From Schizochytrium sp. TIO01 (taxonomy: Eukaryota > Sar > Bigyra > Thraustochytrida > Thraustochytriidae), in assembly GCA_004764695.1 (NCBI GenBank), contig SMSO01000025.1, positions 2,997,102 to 3,061,101 of the forward strand: DNA of 64,000 nt, in the 5' to 3' direction. Below the pieces are notes generated by a model. It ran no database searches and was not told the origin of the DNA. It worked only from the letters and a program-made list of their open reading frames with translations. Shown here in pieces: positions 33,931 to 46,135 of this stretch. The translations under genes were made by a program, and so were the position numbers. Each line of letters begins with the position of its first letter. Within the stretch, counting starts at the first letter, position 1.

Positions 33931-35044
33931 GAGCAAGCGACTGCATATTCTCGTCGCGACGTGAGGAATTAATTACAGTGCGCATTTTCGTTAGATTGCA
34001 TTGAGCTCGGGAGAGGTGAGGATAGAGAGGAACGGAGCAGCAGCGGTAAGGACAGCGCCAGTGCCGCTTCTGTGCACCGAATGATGGGTTCCGATGGAGG
34101 ACAGCTGTTTGTTTTTATTATTCAAAAAAATATTAAATTATAAATTAAAATGAAAACTGACTAACTCGCGCTCAAGTGCTGTTAAATTTCGAAAATTTCT
34201 AAACATATTGTAGTTTGTTTCAACTAGAATAATGAAAAAATAAACAACCAATAGTAACCAAAGAGGACGAAGAGATGGGATGTTATGGACACAAAGAGGG
34301 TGCGCAAAAACACAGGACGGCCGCGGAAGATGATCTGCAGAGGTGAATGAAGAAGGATGCAGAAGGAGGAAAGATGGGGCGAATGGACGATGTGCAGGCC
34401 AAAGAAAGAGGGGATCGGACGGCGATTGGAGGCACCTCTGCTGCAACACGAAGAGGCCTGAGGCGAGCAAAAGTAGACTAAGACGATGCATGTCATGTCG
34501 CCTGTCTTGGGAAAGGACTGCTGCCGGGATGTCGAAAGCGAAAAAAAAAAAAAAACGAGAAAGAGAAAGAGAAGAAAAAGAGAAAGAGAAAGAGGTTAGT
34601 TTTTTCTTGAGAACACTTTCACAGCACGTATGCATGCCATCATTCTTTATTTATTTATTTCATGAAGAAGAAGAAGAAGAAGAAGGAAAGAGGAGGTACG
34701 TAGGCATGAAAGAACTGCTGCTATTCCAAAGTTAGGAACTAAGGAAACTTTTCTGAAAGCTATCTATCACTTCCTGAGATAACATAACATTTTCTTCTTC
34801 CAATTTTCAGTATGTTATAGTTATTTTAAAATATATATATATATTTTTATTTTTTTTTAAGTAAGAAGAAAGAAAAAGAAAAGAAGCTCCGCCTACCAAT
34901 GGGCACCAAAACTCAAACTTCAAGTTGTGCGCCACGGCATCAACCTCGCAAAAAGCGTTACTACAACAAAAGCATCGACGAAACAAACCGACTCGAAAGC
35001 ACCCCGAGCATCAAATAAATATCAGCACAAGCTATTGCGAATCA

Positions 35045-35091
35045 CAAGCTGATTGATTGATTCCTTGATTCCTTGATTCCTTGATTCCTTG
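35045..35091. repeat. (GATT)n / (CCTTGATT)n repeat
   Basis: Three GATT units lead into about four CCTTGATT units. Confidence 0.8.
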
Positions 35092-35911
35092 GTATAGACT
35101 ACTCGCCTGCAAACCCTGGTTCTCATTCGCATATACTCTTTTCTCTGGAAAGGAAGAAAAGATAAAAGATTCGCCGCACACTCGCTCGTCAAGCATCTGC
35201 GCATTTGCTTCGGCCTCAGGCAGTCAAGCAATCTACTCTCAGCAGCGCCTTCACCGTAGTCCGCGAGAAGGAGCTTCTCTGAAAACCACCTGAGCTGAAG
35301 TGCTGTCATTTCTCGTTCCTGGTGGGACACTCCGCACAAAAACCAAATCGAGCAAACTTATCTCTGGCAGCGGCAATTGATTAACCAACCACCTCTTGTC
35401 TCTCGAGCCAATCACAAGCCACAAAGTCTACACATCGCTGGCGCCCCCCTTACCCTCCACTGCAGGGGCATTTCGATAATAGCTTTCACTTTGTTCCCCG
35501 ACTCACGAAACAAAGATCGGCGAGCTTCCCACTGCGTCGCAAGCCTCGACATCTTGGGATATACTGAGCAAGCAAGACTCGCTAGCAGCAGCAGCCTGAG
35601 AAGGTGAAAAGAATCAGAGTCGACACTCGCGCTCTTCGAATCATTCGTTCGGAGTTGGCCTCAAGCTACACGAGGTTGAAGGCTTGGCGGACTAGGAAGA
35701 AGCAGTGCTTCTTTGTTGTGCATCCGCTGGAAAAAACTGTTTACTGTTCTTTCTTTACTTCGAAACACATCTGCCTATTTGGTGGATCAAGACACATAAG
35801 CTAGCTAGGCAGCCTTTATCTGGCTATTTGAGCGCAGCTCTATACCAAACCGACATTGGTTGAGGCGCCGCTGCCCTTCTTAAAGGAGCAGATCCTCACT
35901 ATCTATTCTTC

Positions 35912-37564
35912 ATGGCTGCTTCGACATCCACGATGCCGGAGGACCAAGCCGGCGTCAGCGTCACGGATGCTTCAGACGTGAATAAGCAAAAGAGCACCCC
36001 GTCCAAGGCTGATATGGAAAAGATGGTGGAGGAGTACGGCGAGAAATGGTTCACGCGAACATTAAGTCGCCTTGCATTTTTCGTTGTATCTGCCGCCGTG
36101 CTCGTTGGTGCTGTTGCCGTGGGTATGAGCAAAGACTTGCAAGAGGACATTCGCGATCTTACACGTGACATGCCACTTCCAGTATCCTCAAATCAACCCT
36201 TGCCACAAAATGCGGCTCGAAAATACCCTGTCAGCTTTACGGTTCACTTCAATGGCGATGGTCTTAGCGAAGGCATGCCGTCTACTTCAACCGAATGGCT
36301 CGGTATCGACCCGCTCATCAGGATGGCTTGTGAAGACTTAGATGAAGTCTATGAGCTGGCTCGAGCAGATAACGCAACTCTTGCAGAAATCTGCGAACCA
36401 ACTCTTGGTGCTCGCCTTTTTACTCATGGTGGCAAACGTATCTTCTCCTTCGAAGATGTGCCGGCAAACGGTACCCGTTTGTATATTGTCCCGCGCGGTC
36501 TTCAATTCGTTTATCCGCTTGCCGAGGTTGGAGATGTTATTATCGCAGAAAATGTACAATCGCCCATTCCAGGTCGACAAGTCACGTTGAAACAGCTTAC
36601 CAAATCGCCTAGGGTCTTCACCATTGAGAATTTTGTTTCTGATGAAGAAATTAACGCCATTCTTGAACACAACATGGACCTTCTCAAGCCTAGTGAAGTA
36701 GGATTCTCAGGCTGGCGGGACCGCACACGCACTAGCAGCACTGCCTGGGATTTCCACTCCTGGGCTGCTCGCAAAGTTCGCCGCCGTAGCTTTGACCTTC
36801 TTGGTATGGACTTTGATAACGAAATGGCTGATGCTCTTCAAGTTCTTCGTTACAACCTCTCTGAATGGTACAAGCCGCATCTCGACTCATTCGACAAGGC
36901 AGCTTATGACCAATACAACCCTCGCGTTGAAAACGGCACCAACCGTTTTGCTACTGTCTTTCTTTACCTCTCAGATGTCGAAGAAGGTGGGCACACAGTT
37001 TTCCCTCTTTCTACTACTCATGAGGGCTACAATGGTGAACAAATTGTGCATGACGGAACTGTGAAGACCCCGGGATACATTGCTGAGCGGGATGCTCGCT
37101 GGGCGTGTAACACATCCTCTACAGCCCTTCGTTCCCCAACTCGCCGCGGCACTGCTGTACTTTTCTACAGCCAGACTGAAGACGGTGCTATTGACCCGTA
37201 CAGCTTGCACGGCGGCTGCCCGGTTATCAAGGGCATGAAGTTCTCCGCAAATGTTTGGGTATGGAACCGCCCCAAGCCTAACAAGGACCAGGCCAAGGAT
37301 TCCGAACGCCCTGCGCCCGACCACAACTCTATTCAAATGCAGTTCCACAACCACCGTGACAATGCTGTAAACCTTTTCTGGGATGATGGAACAGATGAAA
37401 TGCTCTTCCAAGTAGAAATCCCGGCTGGTGAGATGCAGAGTATGACAACTTACAACGGCCACAGCTTTGTTGCTAAGGATGCTTTCACCAACCAAACTGT
37501 CCATCGGTTCACCGCACGCAACCTTGACCACAAGGGCCGCAATCACGTGGAAGACATTGTATAA
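35912..37564 (+). CDS. Type II membrane prolyl 4-hydroxylase with C-terminal VHL-beta-like domain
   Basis: This is a 550-residue protein with an ATG start. One hydrophobic segment (about 53-72) after a polar N-terminus predicts a type II membrane protein. A prolyl 4-hydroxylase catalytic domain spans about 235-452: iron ligands H323 and D325 (KPHLDSF) and H433 (LHGGCPV), with 2-oxoglutarate-binding K443 (GMKFSAN). This motif set is that of collagen-type and plant P4Hs. Residues about 478-537 resemble the beta domain of the von Hippel-Lindau protein: W490, the IPAGE turn, YNGH (H517) and a KDA motif align with VHL W88, PPG, YRGH (H115) and RDA. VHL binds hydroxyproline, so the enzyme may bind its own product (inference). 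It flanks the 13.65 kb empty interval. Confidence 0.9.
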   Translation: MAASTSTMPEDQAGVSVTDASDVNKQKSTPSKADMEKMVEEYGEKWFTRTLSRLAFFVVSAAVLVGAVAVGMSKDLQEDIRDLTRDMPLPVSSNQPLPQNAARKYPVSFTVHFNGDGLSEGMPSTSTEWLGIDPLIRMACEDLDEVYELARADNATLAEICEPTLGARLFTHGGKRIFSFEDVPANGTRLYIVPRGLQFVYPLAEVGDVIIAENVQSPIPGRQVTLKQLTKSPRVFTIENFVSDEEINAILEHNMDLLKPSEVGFSGWRDRTRTSSTAWDFHSWAARKVRRRSFDLLGMDFDNEMADALQVLRYNLSEWYKPHLDSFDKAAYDQYNPRVENGTNRFATVFLYLSDVEEGGHTVFPLSTTHEGYNGEQIVHDGTVKTPGYIAERDARWACNTSSTALRSPTRRGTAVLFYSQTEDGAIDPYSLHGGCPVIKGMKFSANVWVWNRPKPNKDQAKDSERPAPDHNSIQMQFHNHRDNAVNLFWDDGTDEMLFQVEIPAGEMQSMTTYNGHSFVAKDAFTNQTVHRFTARNLDHKGRNHVEDIV

Positions 37565-39463
37565 TCTTCCACGTGACTTAACCTTTGATGTATTCACAAA
37601 ACATGCATAGCATAGTTTTACATTATGCATGCAAACACAAGCAATATAGACACAGAGCTGTGTTCTCGTGAAACCAGCTCTATACATGTGTAACACTAAA
37701 TTAACCTGCAAGAAGTAAATCTTGATCAGGAAGGCATCATGGAAGGTGGTGCCATTCTCCCAGTGAGAACTTCAGCGAATATATAGTAACTATCCTCTAA
37801 TTTAGTAGGAATAAAGAATAACCACAAATTACAGAAATGATGTGTCCTGAACCAATACCTGGGCAGTGTGCTTCCGCGTAAGGCGCCGGCCTTAGAATAC
37901 ACTAGAATTTTACGTATTGCCATGTTAGTTTGTTAGCCCGAGCCATCTATTAAGTGCTTGGTGAATAATGTGGTCAGCGTCTGTAATGGAAATACCGGAT
38001 TATTTTGCCATGACATCATAGCAAGATTTGTCTCCTCCTATCAGTCCTACCCGTCTCATGTAAATGTCTAACTCATCAATCAATATCATCGCAACGAGGC
38101 AATGAGAAGCTTCACCAAACTCTCCAAGAATGAAGATTGGGTGGGTATTGCATGGTGTAATCCGCAAACGGCTTGTGTTTTGAGAGTAGGAGAAATTATC
38201 GATGCTTCAAGGGGCAATACAATAGCTGACTCCGTGAAAGAACCCTCTGTCTTCAGTTCATGATGCTCATCGAAAATACTGATCAATAAAATTAATCCTC
38301 CTTGGGGTTGCTATTATTTTTTTAAACATAAGCGCTTGAAATGAAGCGATAAGTTGCACCGAACCCTCTTTTTGAATGTTTGTCCAGTTGATGCCACTCT
38401 CCATGACAACCAACCAGGAGGCAATTCTTGTTCGAATCAGCTGCCGGAGTAGACTCAGTAGAGCGATCTACGGCCTATCCCCAATTCAGACCGATGGGGA
38501 TTGCCGAGACTACCCGCAGCACAGGCACATTTTTAAGCAGGACAAAAAATCGGAAACTTATTTGTTAGAGAATCGTTTACACTAATACCGGTGTATGCAA
38601 AGAGGATGTCCATCCAAATAGCTTTCATAAGCTTTGGTCCCGCTTGCAATCCAGCGTCAAGTCTTGGCCTGCTGAGTTTCTTATATCTGCCACATACAAA
38701 ATGCCGAGTAAACACAAACGAAACTAGTATAAACAAAACCTAATTGATACATTTTCTTAACAAGGGCTTTCCAGCTTGTACCTTTTCCTTGGAGTACGCC
38801 CGTTCCCTCGATCCTTTCATAACAAATCACTGTTTCAAAATTTCCTCTAAACCTGCTACTCAGTATTTGAAGAGAAGGTTTTGTATTGTGTTCACTCCCT
38901 TTGAAACTACATTTCCTGGCAGAACGGGCCAATTCACTAACCATGGGATAGGAAGAAATGTTGTTGAATTGATCCAAGATAATGCTCCCAATCATATCCA
39001 ACCCAGCAATGTAGCACGTTGCTGACATAGCCAATATTATATGAACGTGATCGAAGGGAGCAGGATAAAACTGGTTAATCTTTCATGTTAAGGATATTCT
39101 ACCTGTCTATTTGCAGGAGAAGCCCGCCAGTCAGGTTTTGTCCGACTGAATTTGAAGGGAGAAAGAAGAAGAATAAGAGAAAGAGAAAAGAAGACAAAAT
39201 TAAAATTGTCAAAATTACAATCATCGCCGAGGTACAAAACGCAAAACTTTGAAAAGACATAACCAGAAAGTTGCTTTAAAGGTGTTGCCATGAATGTAGA
39301 CTGTACTGCGATTCTACCCAAAGAATTAGATGACCAAAGGAAAGGATAACAGAATATGACACGTGGCAGCGTGAGAAAGAAGCGAACACCAAGCATAAGA
39401 TCTAATAGGTCAATCTCGCATGCAGTCTCGCATGCTTTGAATTAAAATGGGGTGGAATGTAAA
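37565..39463. other. Convergent intergenic region
   Basis: This 1.9 kb stretch is AT-rich. Only short chance frames are present, the longest a 117-codon minus frame at 38681-39034 with no recognisable features. No gene, tRNA or clear repeat is seen. Confidence 0.5.
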
Positions 39464-39979
39464 TTACTGTGACTTGGTGCTGTTGCCAGCCTCCTTATCA
39501 AAGTTGGTAATAGATGCACGGACCACCTTGCTTGAGATCTCCTTGGAGAGAATCTGGCTAGCCTTCTTGCGCAAGTCGTTCATTGTGGAGACGCACTTGC
39601 CGTTATCGCCAAAGGGAAACCAGCAGAAGAAAATGTTAAGAATCGGCGCAAGGGGAATCACAAGCGGCAGAAACCCGGTGCTGCCGTCCGTAACCTCGCA
39701 GACTGTAACGCCGTCCTTGGAGCTTACGGTGATGGTCATTTGGTCGAGCCACTTTGCAGCCTTGGTCAGGTAGTCAATCACAACAGTATTTGCTGTCCTT
39801 TCCACAGGCACATAGTTGTCAAGTTCATCGCTCGCCTTCCAGAGAGCGTCAATTGTTTCTTCAACGCTAGCCTCCACGGTCCATGTGTGAACCTCAGAGT
39901 GAAAGTTGCGAACGCCAGGCAAGAGCAGCGCTGGCCGCATCTTGGTCTGGAGCTTTCTCTGAAAGTTGATAAAGCCCAT
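39464..39979 (-). CDS. Small conserved-looking protein of unknown function
   Basis: This is a 171-residue frame with an ATG start and codon use like the neighbouring genes. Residues about 25-100 have alternating strands and helices (HTWTVEASVEETIDALWKAS, then VVIDYL, MTITVSS, VTVCEVTD) reminiscent of a START/SRPBCC lipid-binding fold. Residues 103-123 are strongly hydrophobic, and a basic helix follows. The SRPBCC idea rests only on this pattern. A TATATA word sits only 12 bp upstream of the ATG; if it is the TATA box, transcription would begin inside the frame and M14 (nt 39940) would be the start. It is the divergent partner of the 7TM-RGS gene, 4.8 kb away. Confidence 0.7.
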   Translation of the reverse strand: MGFINFQRKLQTKMRPALLLPGVRNFHSEVHTWTVEASVEETIDALWKASDELDNYVPVERTANTVVIDYLTKAAKWLDQMTITVSSKDGVTVCEVTDGSTGFLPLVIPLAPILNIFFCWFPFGDNGKCVSTMNDLRKKASQILSKEISSKVVRASITNFDKEAGNSTKSQ

Positions 39980-42900
39980 CCTGCTTACTCTATATAGACC
40001 CCACTACTCGCTCGCGTGCGTGCGTACTCCTAGGTTCACTGGCCACTCGGTTCCTTCCTTCTCTGCTTTCCAGTGCTGTGCTGCGTTTCGGATTTGCTTC
40101 TTGTCTCTGGACTTTGCTTCAAGACTTCAAGCAGTCCAATCGCAGCTCGACTCTCAAGATTACAATTAACGAGTGTGAGCTTCCCATTACTTCCTTCCTT
40201 TACGCACTCATCCTAACCCCACTCCTACACGGCTCCCTAGTTACTTGTACCAGACAAGCGCTTTGGTCGAGCCTGAGCCCCGTACCAACTAAAATGAACT
40301 CCTCCTCCTCGCTTCTGAAAACTCTCGCAGCAGAGAATGAAATGAACGCTGTCGAAAGTCGGAAACTACTATCAGTTGAGCTCATACCCTCCAGCGCCGA
40401 CGACTCTGCTCTGCGTACGTCCCTCCAAATGAATGAATACGCGCCGTCACGAGAGCCTGGAACGAGGAGGCTTCAGACTTAACTTCATCAAAGCACCCTT
40501 TGAAGAGAAGAGAAAGAAAGTTTTCTCACCCCTCTCTCTCTCTCTCTCTCTCCACACCCTAAACTAACCAAACGCGCAGTAAGAAAGAAGGTAACCAACC
40601 TTTCATTCATCCACTCTGTGGAGAACAGGACTAATGACGACAACGCCATGGCGGTCAAGCTGCCGTGGAGTTCCATCTCTCTGGGACGCAGCGCTGTCTG
40701 AGCAAGCAGGCACATTGATTGCATTGGCCGTGTGCTCGACCGTCTGCTTCAGCGACGCGGACGTTCGACCCCCAAGACTCTCCTCTCCGTTCGACAAGGT
40801 GGCTTGGCTTGCTTGGCTCTGTCTGCAGACGCAGGCAAATCCCGTGTCATTCGCCGAGCAGCGACTTCTTCAGCACCATCATCATCTTCATCATCATCTT
40901 TTTATTATTATTCTTATTCTGTCTCTGATTTGATTGATTCCATTCCATAATGTCGTCGATACACCCCTTCAGAAGTTGGGTACTTCATGGCGTCATCCTC
41001 GAGAGCGACATCGAGATGACCAACAACACCACGATCAAGATGAGGACCAAGAACAACCTGAAGACGAAGCCCAACAACTTGAGGGCGACTGGATGGACCC
41101 GAATGGGCCGACCTGGTACATTTATTTATATCCACAAGTTGACTGTCGAGAACACTGGCATCGTCGGGGTCCGGCACGAAGCGAGTGAGTGAATGCTTCG
41201 CCGTAGTCTCGCAATCCAGGACGCCGTCCTTGGCCAGTCAGCAGTGTACAGTAGCTCGAGGTGGCGCAGCAGCTTCGAGGTTTAGCTCTCCATCCCAAGA
41301 GACTGAATGTGATGCAGATCGGGAAGGAGCTCCAACTCTGGAAACCTAGCTTAGGGCAGCCTTCACCGTCGCCGGCGCGGCGGCTGGCGAGAAGAAGACT
41401 TGGGCGGAGTAGAGGAAAATGAAAGATAATACAGAGACTCGCGACAGCAGCGGGACTGGGCTTGCGAAGAGCAACAGCTTACCTTCGTCCGCCGCGGGCT
41501 GGCTGGAGGCGAAGAGGGCGGAGCTTGCTTTGCTCGAAAAGCCATCAGTCAGTCAGCAGAGTCTTCACTGCTGCGGTGTCTGCGAGGTGAGTGGCGAGAA
41601 ATCTGTGTCGATGGAAACAAACACATCGTGGCGGAGGTTGGTTGTCAAAAGAGACTCCGATGGTTTATATAATCGATTGGTCTTTCGTGTGGCCTTTTGC
41701 AATTTCGATGACCCTCGCGTAGATGCAGATCTACCGGCACTGGTTTGAAGCCAGCGCAATGCAAACGGCGGCGACTGAGACTGTGTGAGAGAGTTGGTCA
41801 GACTGGTTCTTACGGCGGCGGCTGTGAATTCCTGCAAATCGATGATGCAAATCTCATCGATTTCACATTTCACAACTTCAGCGCTGGCATGACGCGAAGC
41901 TTCCCTGTTCTCCTATGGCTTTTGTAAGTGTGCATCGCGCACGGAGGAATACGCTGGTATTGAACGATACTTACCTCTAGCTAGAGGACAACCTACTAAC
42001 TTTTCTTATTCTTATTTAAAATTATTATCTTATGCGTATGTATCAACAATCCCACCGCGTTGAATCTGATTTGCTCAGTGTCAACGCAGACCTTGGTGAT
42101 GAGCGATATGAAACTACGGAATTATCATCCAGGGTAGTTATCAGTATTCCTCTTAAAATTAGGTTTTCGATTTGGAACATGACTCGAGACATTGCTTTTT
42201 TGCTTCTTTCTTTACCTTTTTTTTTCTTTCTTTTCTTTCTTATCACCACTATGGTATACCTACCTACCTACCTACCAAGCACGAATAGGGAGTGGCAAGA
42301 GGAAGGTCTTTCAAGTCTTTCATTAAAACGAGTCATCACTTAACTATAAAATAAAATTGTCGGACTGATTATGATGAGGATGGATACCAAAGCAAGCACA
42401 GACGCGAAGCTTTAGGCCTATCTGGTCAGGAAAGCAGAGAGCGACGACTCTGCAGTTGAAACTCAAAACGCAAAGCTAAAGAGCATGAATAATCCATCCC
42501 TTCTGGGTTTTCGTTAATGGTGTACCATTCATTGATAAGAAATTTGCTGCAATCTTTCCACATCTAGAACAAAGTCCCCGAGGCTAAGCTAACTTGGTAC
42601 TTGCTGGCGATTTCCTGCGCGAGTTTGTGGTTGACGTTCGTCGCGGGACTTGGAGGTCGGGGCAAGTGCCTAGAATCGGTCTTTAGGCAGGCCAAACTTT
42701 TGATCTAGATTTACCCGGGACAAACTTGAGAAAGCTGGTTGCTTTCAAAGTGCATGCTAAACTCAAGCTTTCCCTGTGAGCAAGCAAGCAAGCAAGCACC
42801 TGCGAACTCGCAGCGAGTCTCGCCAACCTAGAGGCCCGCGGAGAAGTACCTGGAGAGCGGGAATAAAGACCAGGCCTCATCGCACCTCAGATCGGCGCAT

Positions 42901-44742
42901 CGGCTGCAGCAGACCGAGTCGAGTTAACCAACCCCAACGCAACAAGAAGTCGAGCTGGTCGCCCCTCGGACCTTGCCTCGAACCTGAAAAGGCGCCCGTT
43001 GTCCCACCGTTTAGCTCTTAACTTAGTTGTTCTTTCTTTCTTTCTTTCTTCCTTCCTTTCTTTCTTTCTTTCTGTATATTTAAAGTAAAACTCTGTGGTG
43101 GGAGTTCTGGCACCATCCATGGACATATCGAGTCCATGAATGTTGAAAGCTTGAGCTGTTTCTATTAGTCGGAGCCAGAACAAGCCTAACGATCGCTCAA
43201 CTTGAGAGAAAGCGACCAGCTCCTGGGGAGAATAAGGTGCTGCTCAGGTGTGGCCGGTCTGCGAAAGACTGCGTACTCAGTCAGGGGGGAAAGCCATGGG
43301 TGACGATAGCGAAGGATGGGTCTAGAAAGCTCGACTGAACCGGGCTCTCGATTCAGGCTGATAGGTAGACAGATTAACTGGTGGCGATTGTGAGGATAAT
43401 TCGATTTTAGCGCCGTGAGATTGCATGGAAAAGTCGGCATGCGAACAAGGCCTTCGGGACCTCGCCACCTCAGACTTTGTTCGTCTCAGGAGTTCAACTA
43501 TACCTGCAAATTGAGAACCTCTTATGGACAAATATATCTAAAAAGCATCCCTTTGCATGCATTTTTATTGTTTAATTATAAAAAAAATTAATAATAGTAA
43601 AAATAGTAATGAAGTTAAAACATCCGCTTCTACAAGTTGGAGTATCTAAAGCTCGCATTTAATCGCAAGAGTTTACGCTTCATCAAGGGCTAATGGTATT
43701 GATGTTATAAGCTTTTGGCAATATGCCATGGATTCAGGTAATCGACCATTTAACGCCGACTTTGAAAGATCTCGGGCTCTGCGGGACGGCCGTTGATTAC
43801 CACACTATGACGGAAGTGACTGGCTATGCCTTACTAGACTTGGGCCTAGCAGTGCCAATAGCGGTGTGCTCCGAGCGAAATCCTTGGCATGCTTGCGCCC
43901 CATACTTCTTTTGAGAGGCGGACCATTAGAAAGCAATTGCAGCAACTGTCGCTTTCTCTCTTCTTCTAATCCGGTCAAAAAAAGCATAGTAGTATACTGC
44001 ACATTAAGCTCAGCTGTTTTGCATGGCCGCCGCAGGTCCAATCTGATGCCGCGGAGTCTTTAATATTTCAGTCGCTCACACAAAGTTCTGATCGCTATAG
44101 CCCGTCGAGCCTTTTCGAGCCTAGATTCTTTAGATTAAAATAAAAAACACGCCAGAAACGTGGGAATATCCCGGGTCATGTAATAACACCAAGCTACCGA
44201 CTACGTCTTTCGGTCTCAGCCTGGCTGCAAACCTCGTACGCTTAGGAATTGAACCTACAGATTTGCAGGGGACCTAACAACGCGAAGCAAAGCTCATCCA
44301 ACACCTGGCACATCAGGCGCTGTTTTGCATCTTCGAGCCTGGAGTATCAGCTAGAGCATCCTTCCATCTCTTTCCTCACCGAGTTTTGGCTGCTGGAAAC
44401 TAAACGAGTGTATGTATTTTTTTTGGAAACAAAACTTTGAGTTTCTACTTTCGTGAAAATAAACATAACTTCTGCAGTTGTCCCAGTCTTGCGAACGTGT
44501 GGTGCCCGAAGCAAGAGCAGACTGTAAACTTGAATTTTTAAAATCGTGGAAGGTTAGCCCCAAGCGGAAGTTGACCACAACAAGCCTGGTGCACTTCAAC
44601 GAGGCAAGAACTGAAAGACTAGCAAATCCTAAACCTACTTCAAGGAGTTCCATTGCCCAAACTGATTTCAATCTTGACATAGAGACTCATCATTAGTTTG
44701 GACCCGCATGTAATTCAATACTTCTTCACAGATTAGGCAAGT
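39980..44742. other. 4.8 kb divergent intergenic region
   Basis: No supportable gene is present. Simple repeats include (CT)n at 40535-40555, ATC/ATT triplets at 40870-40915, CTAC units at 42254-42276, (GCAA)n at 42778-42796 and (TTTC)n at 43029-43073. A 260 bp patch at 40934-41192 is open in three frames and ends at a GTGAGT word, which looks like a splice donor. This patch is the only hint of coding, and it is weak. 43540-43640 is AT-rich. Confidence 0.5.
39991..39996 (-). promoter_or_regulatory. TATA-like word next to the 171-residue gene
   Basis: TATATA in the context CTATATAGA lies 12 bp before the first ATG. This is unusually close and may indicate use of the next in-frame ATG (M14). 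Confidence 0.35.
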
Positions 44743-46101
44743 ATGGTCAATGTCACTAATGAAACCTCCGAATGTGATTTGATCATACTTAAAGAGTACG
44801 AAAAATATGGAATTGATCCTGAAATGGCAAAGAAGGAGTTCCCAGACTGGACTCAGAAACTCTCGTTAGTGCTTTTCATCATTTCCGCATGCTACTTTTC
44901 CATAACTTTGTTATGGTGGTTTGCACGGCGCAAACATTATCTTATTCGCAAGCGAAGCACTTTATTCATGGTTTTGAGTACAATGGGCTCTATTTTTCTT
45001 ACAGCTGGTGTACAGATGCGGGTATACAGCGGCCTGAGCTCTTTCTCTTGCGACCTATACAACTGGCGGCTAGTCGGGATGCCGTGTGTTATGGGTCCGA
45101 TTGTTGTTCGTCTAGTTTTATTTTATAACAGGTCAAGGTTTAGCCAGATGCTCTTGGACCGAGGTCATCGAGACGTTGCTATCGAGGATTACAACAACCT
45201 CACTCCCCTAAATGCGTTCTGCACATATTTCTCCTCCTTCCTGTCAATGTCAGCACTGCGTGAAGCGGCAAAGTCCATGTGTTGCTATCCTGATTTGGAA
45301 AGGTCCACAAATGTTGTAGAAGCTCCCTTTGAAAGAAATAATAATGAGATGCGCACAGAGTATAACAATGTCAGTGTAGATCCTAACACTGGTGGGGTAG
45401 ACGTAGAAAGAAGTCAACTAGATTCTCGCGAACCATCTGTATGTGTTGGCTCATCTCAGATTCTAAGTGTTCAATCACTCTCCGGAAGCCAGCGCCAACT
45501 ATTGATCGCCTACTTCAAAACCACTAATGTGTACGGCCTAATGGTTCTTGCACTCTTCGTTTTCTGTGTCACCTTGTATGTGGGCTCTAAAGCATTTCAT
45601 CATAACACACCATATGGTGGTAAGGGCTGCGTTGGATGCCACGCGGACCGCTATGATGCAGCAGTACTTGGAGGAACAATTCTTGGTATTGGAATTGTGG
45701 GAATCTACGTTATGTTCCACGTTAATCTAAAGGAAGACGCCCTTGGTGTAGCAAAGGAGCTACGATCTTGTTTATGGTGGATCTTGGCTACGGTAGCCAT
45801 GATTCTTTTCACTGCTATTGATCCGCGGCGCATACAGCAAGACAGAGTTTTCCCGTTAGTTATCTTTGTCCCATTGTTCCTAATGGGCTTGCATTTTGTA
45901 CAATGCCCTTTACAGGTATATAAAACCAAATGCCCGTTATTTAATTGGTGCGCAAACTGTGAAGAGGAAATCCAGCCTGAATCCTCGACATTTTCCTCCT
46001 CTTCAGCCTCGTATACGGCTCCGATATCCATCAAAGTTTTGTCAAACACATCCAAAAGATTCATGCACTGTAAGAGCTGGAAGAACGAAAAGCATCCAGG
46101 C

Positions 46102-46135
<34 letters not shown>

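Noticed and set aside
38425-38450. tRNA-like GTTCGAATC word
   Set aside because: The flanking bases do not form a T-stem and no cloverleaf can be drawn.
44230-44290. tRNA-like B box (GGTTCAATTCC) on the minus strand
   Set aside because: The T-stem is imperfect and no D-arm, A box or acceptor stem pairs at the right distance.
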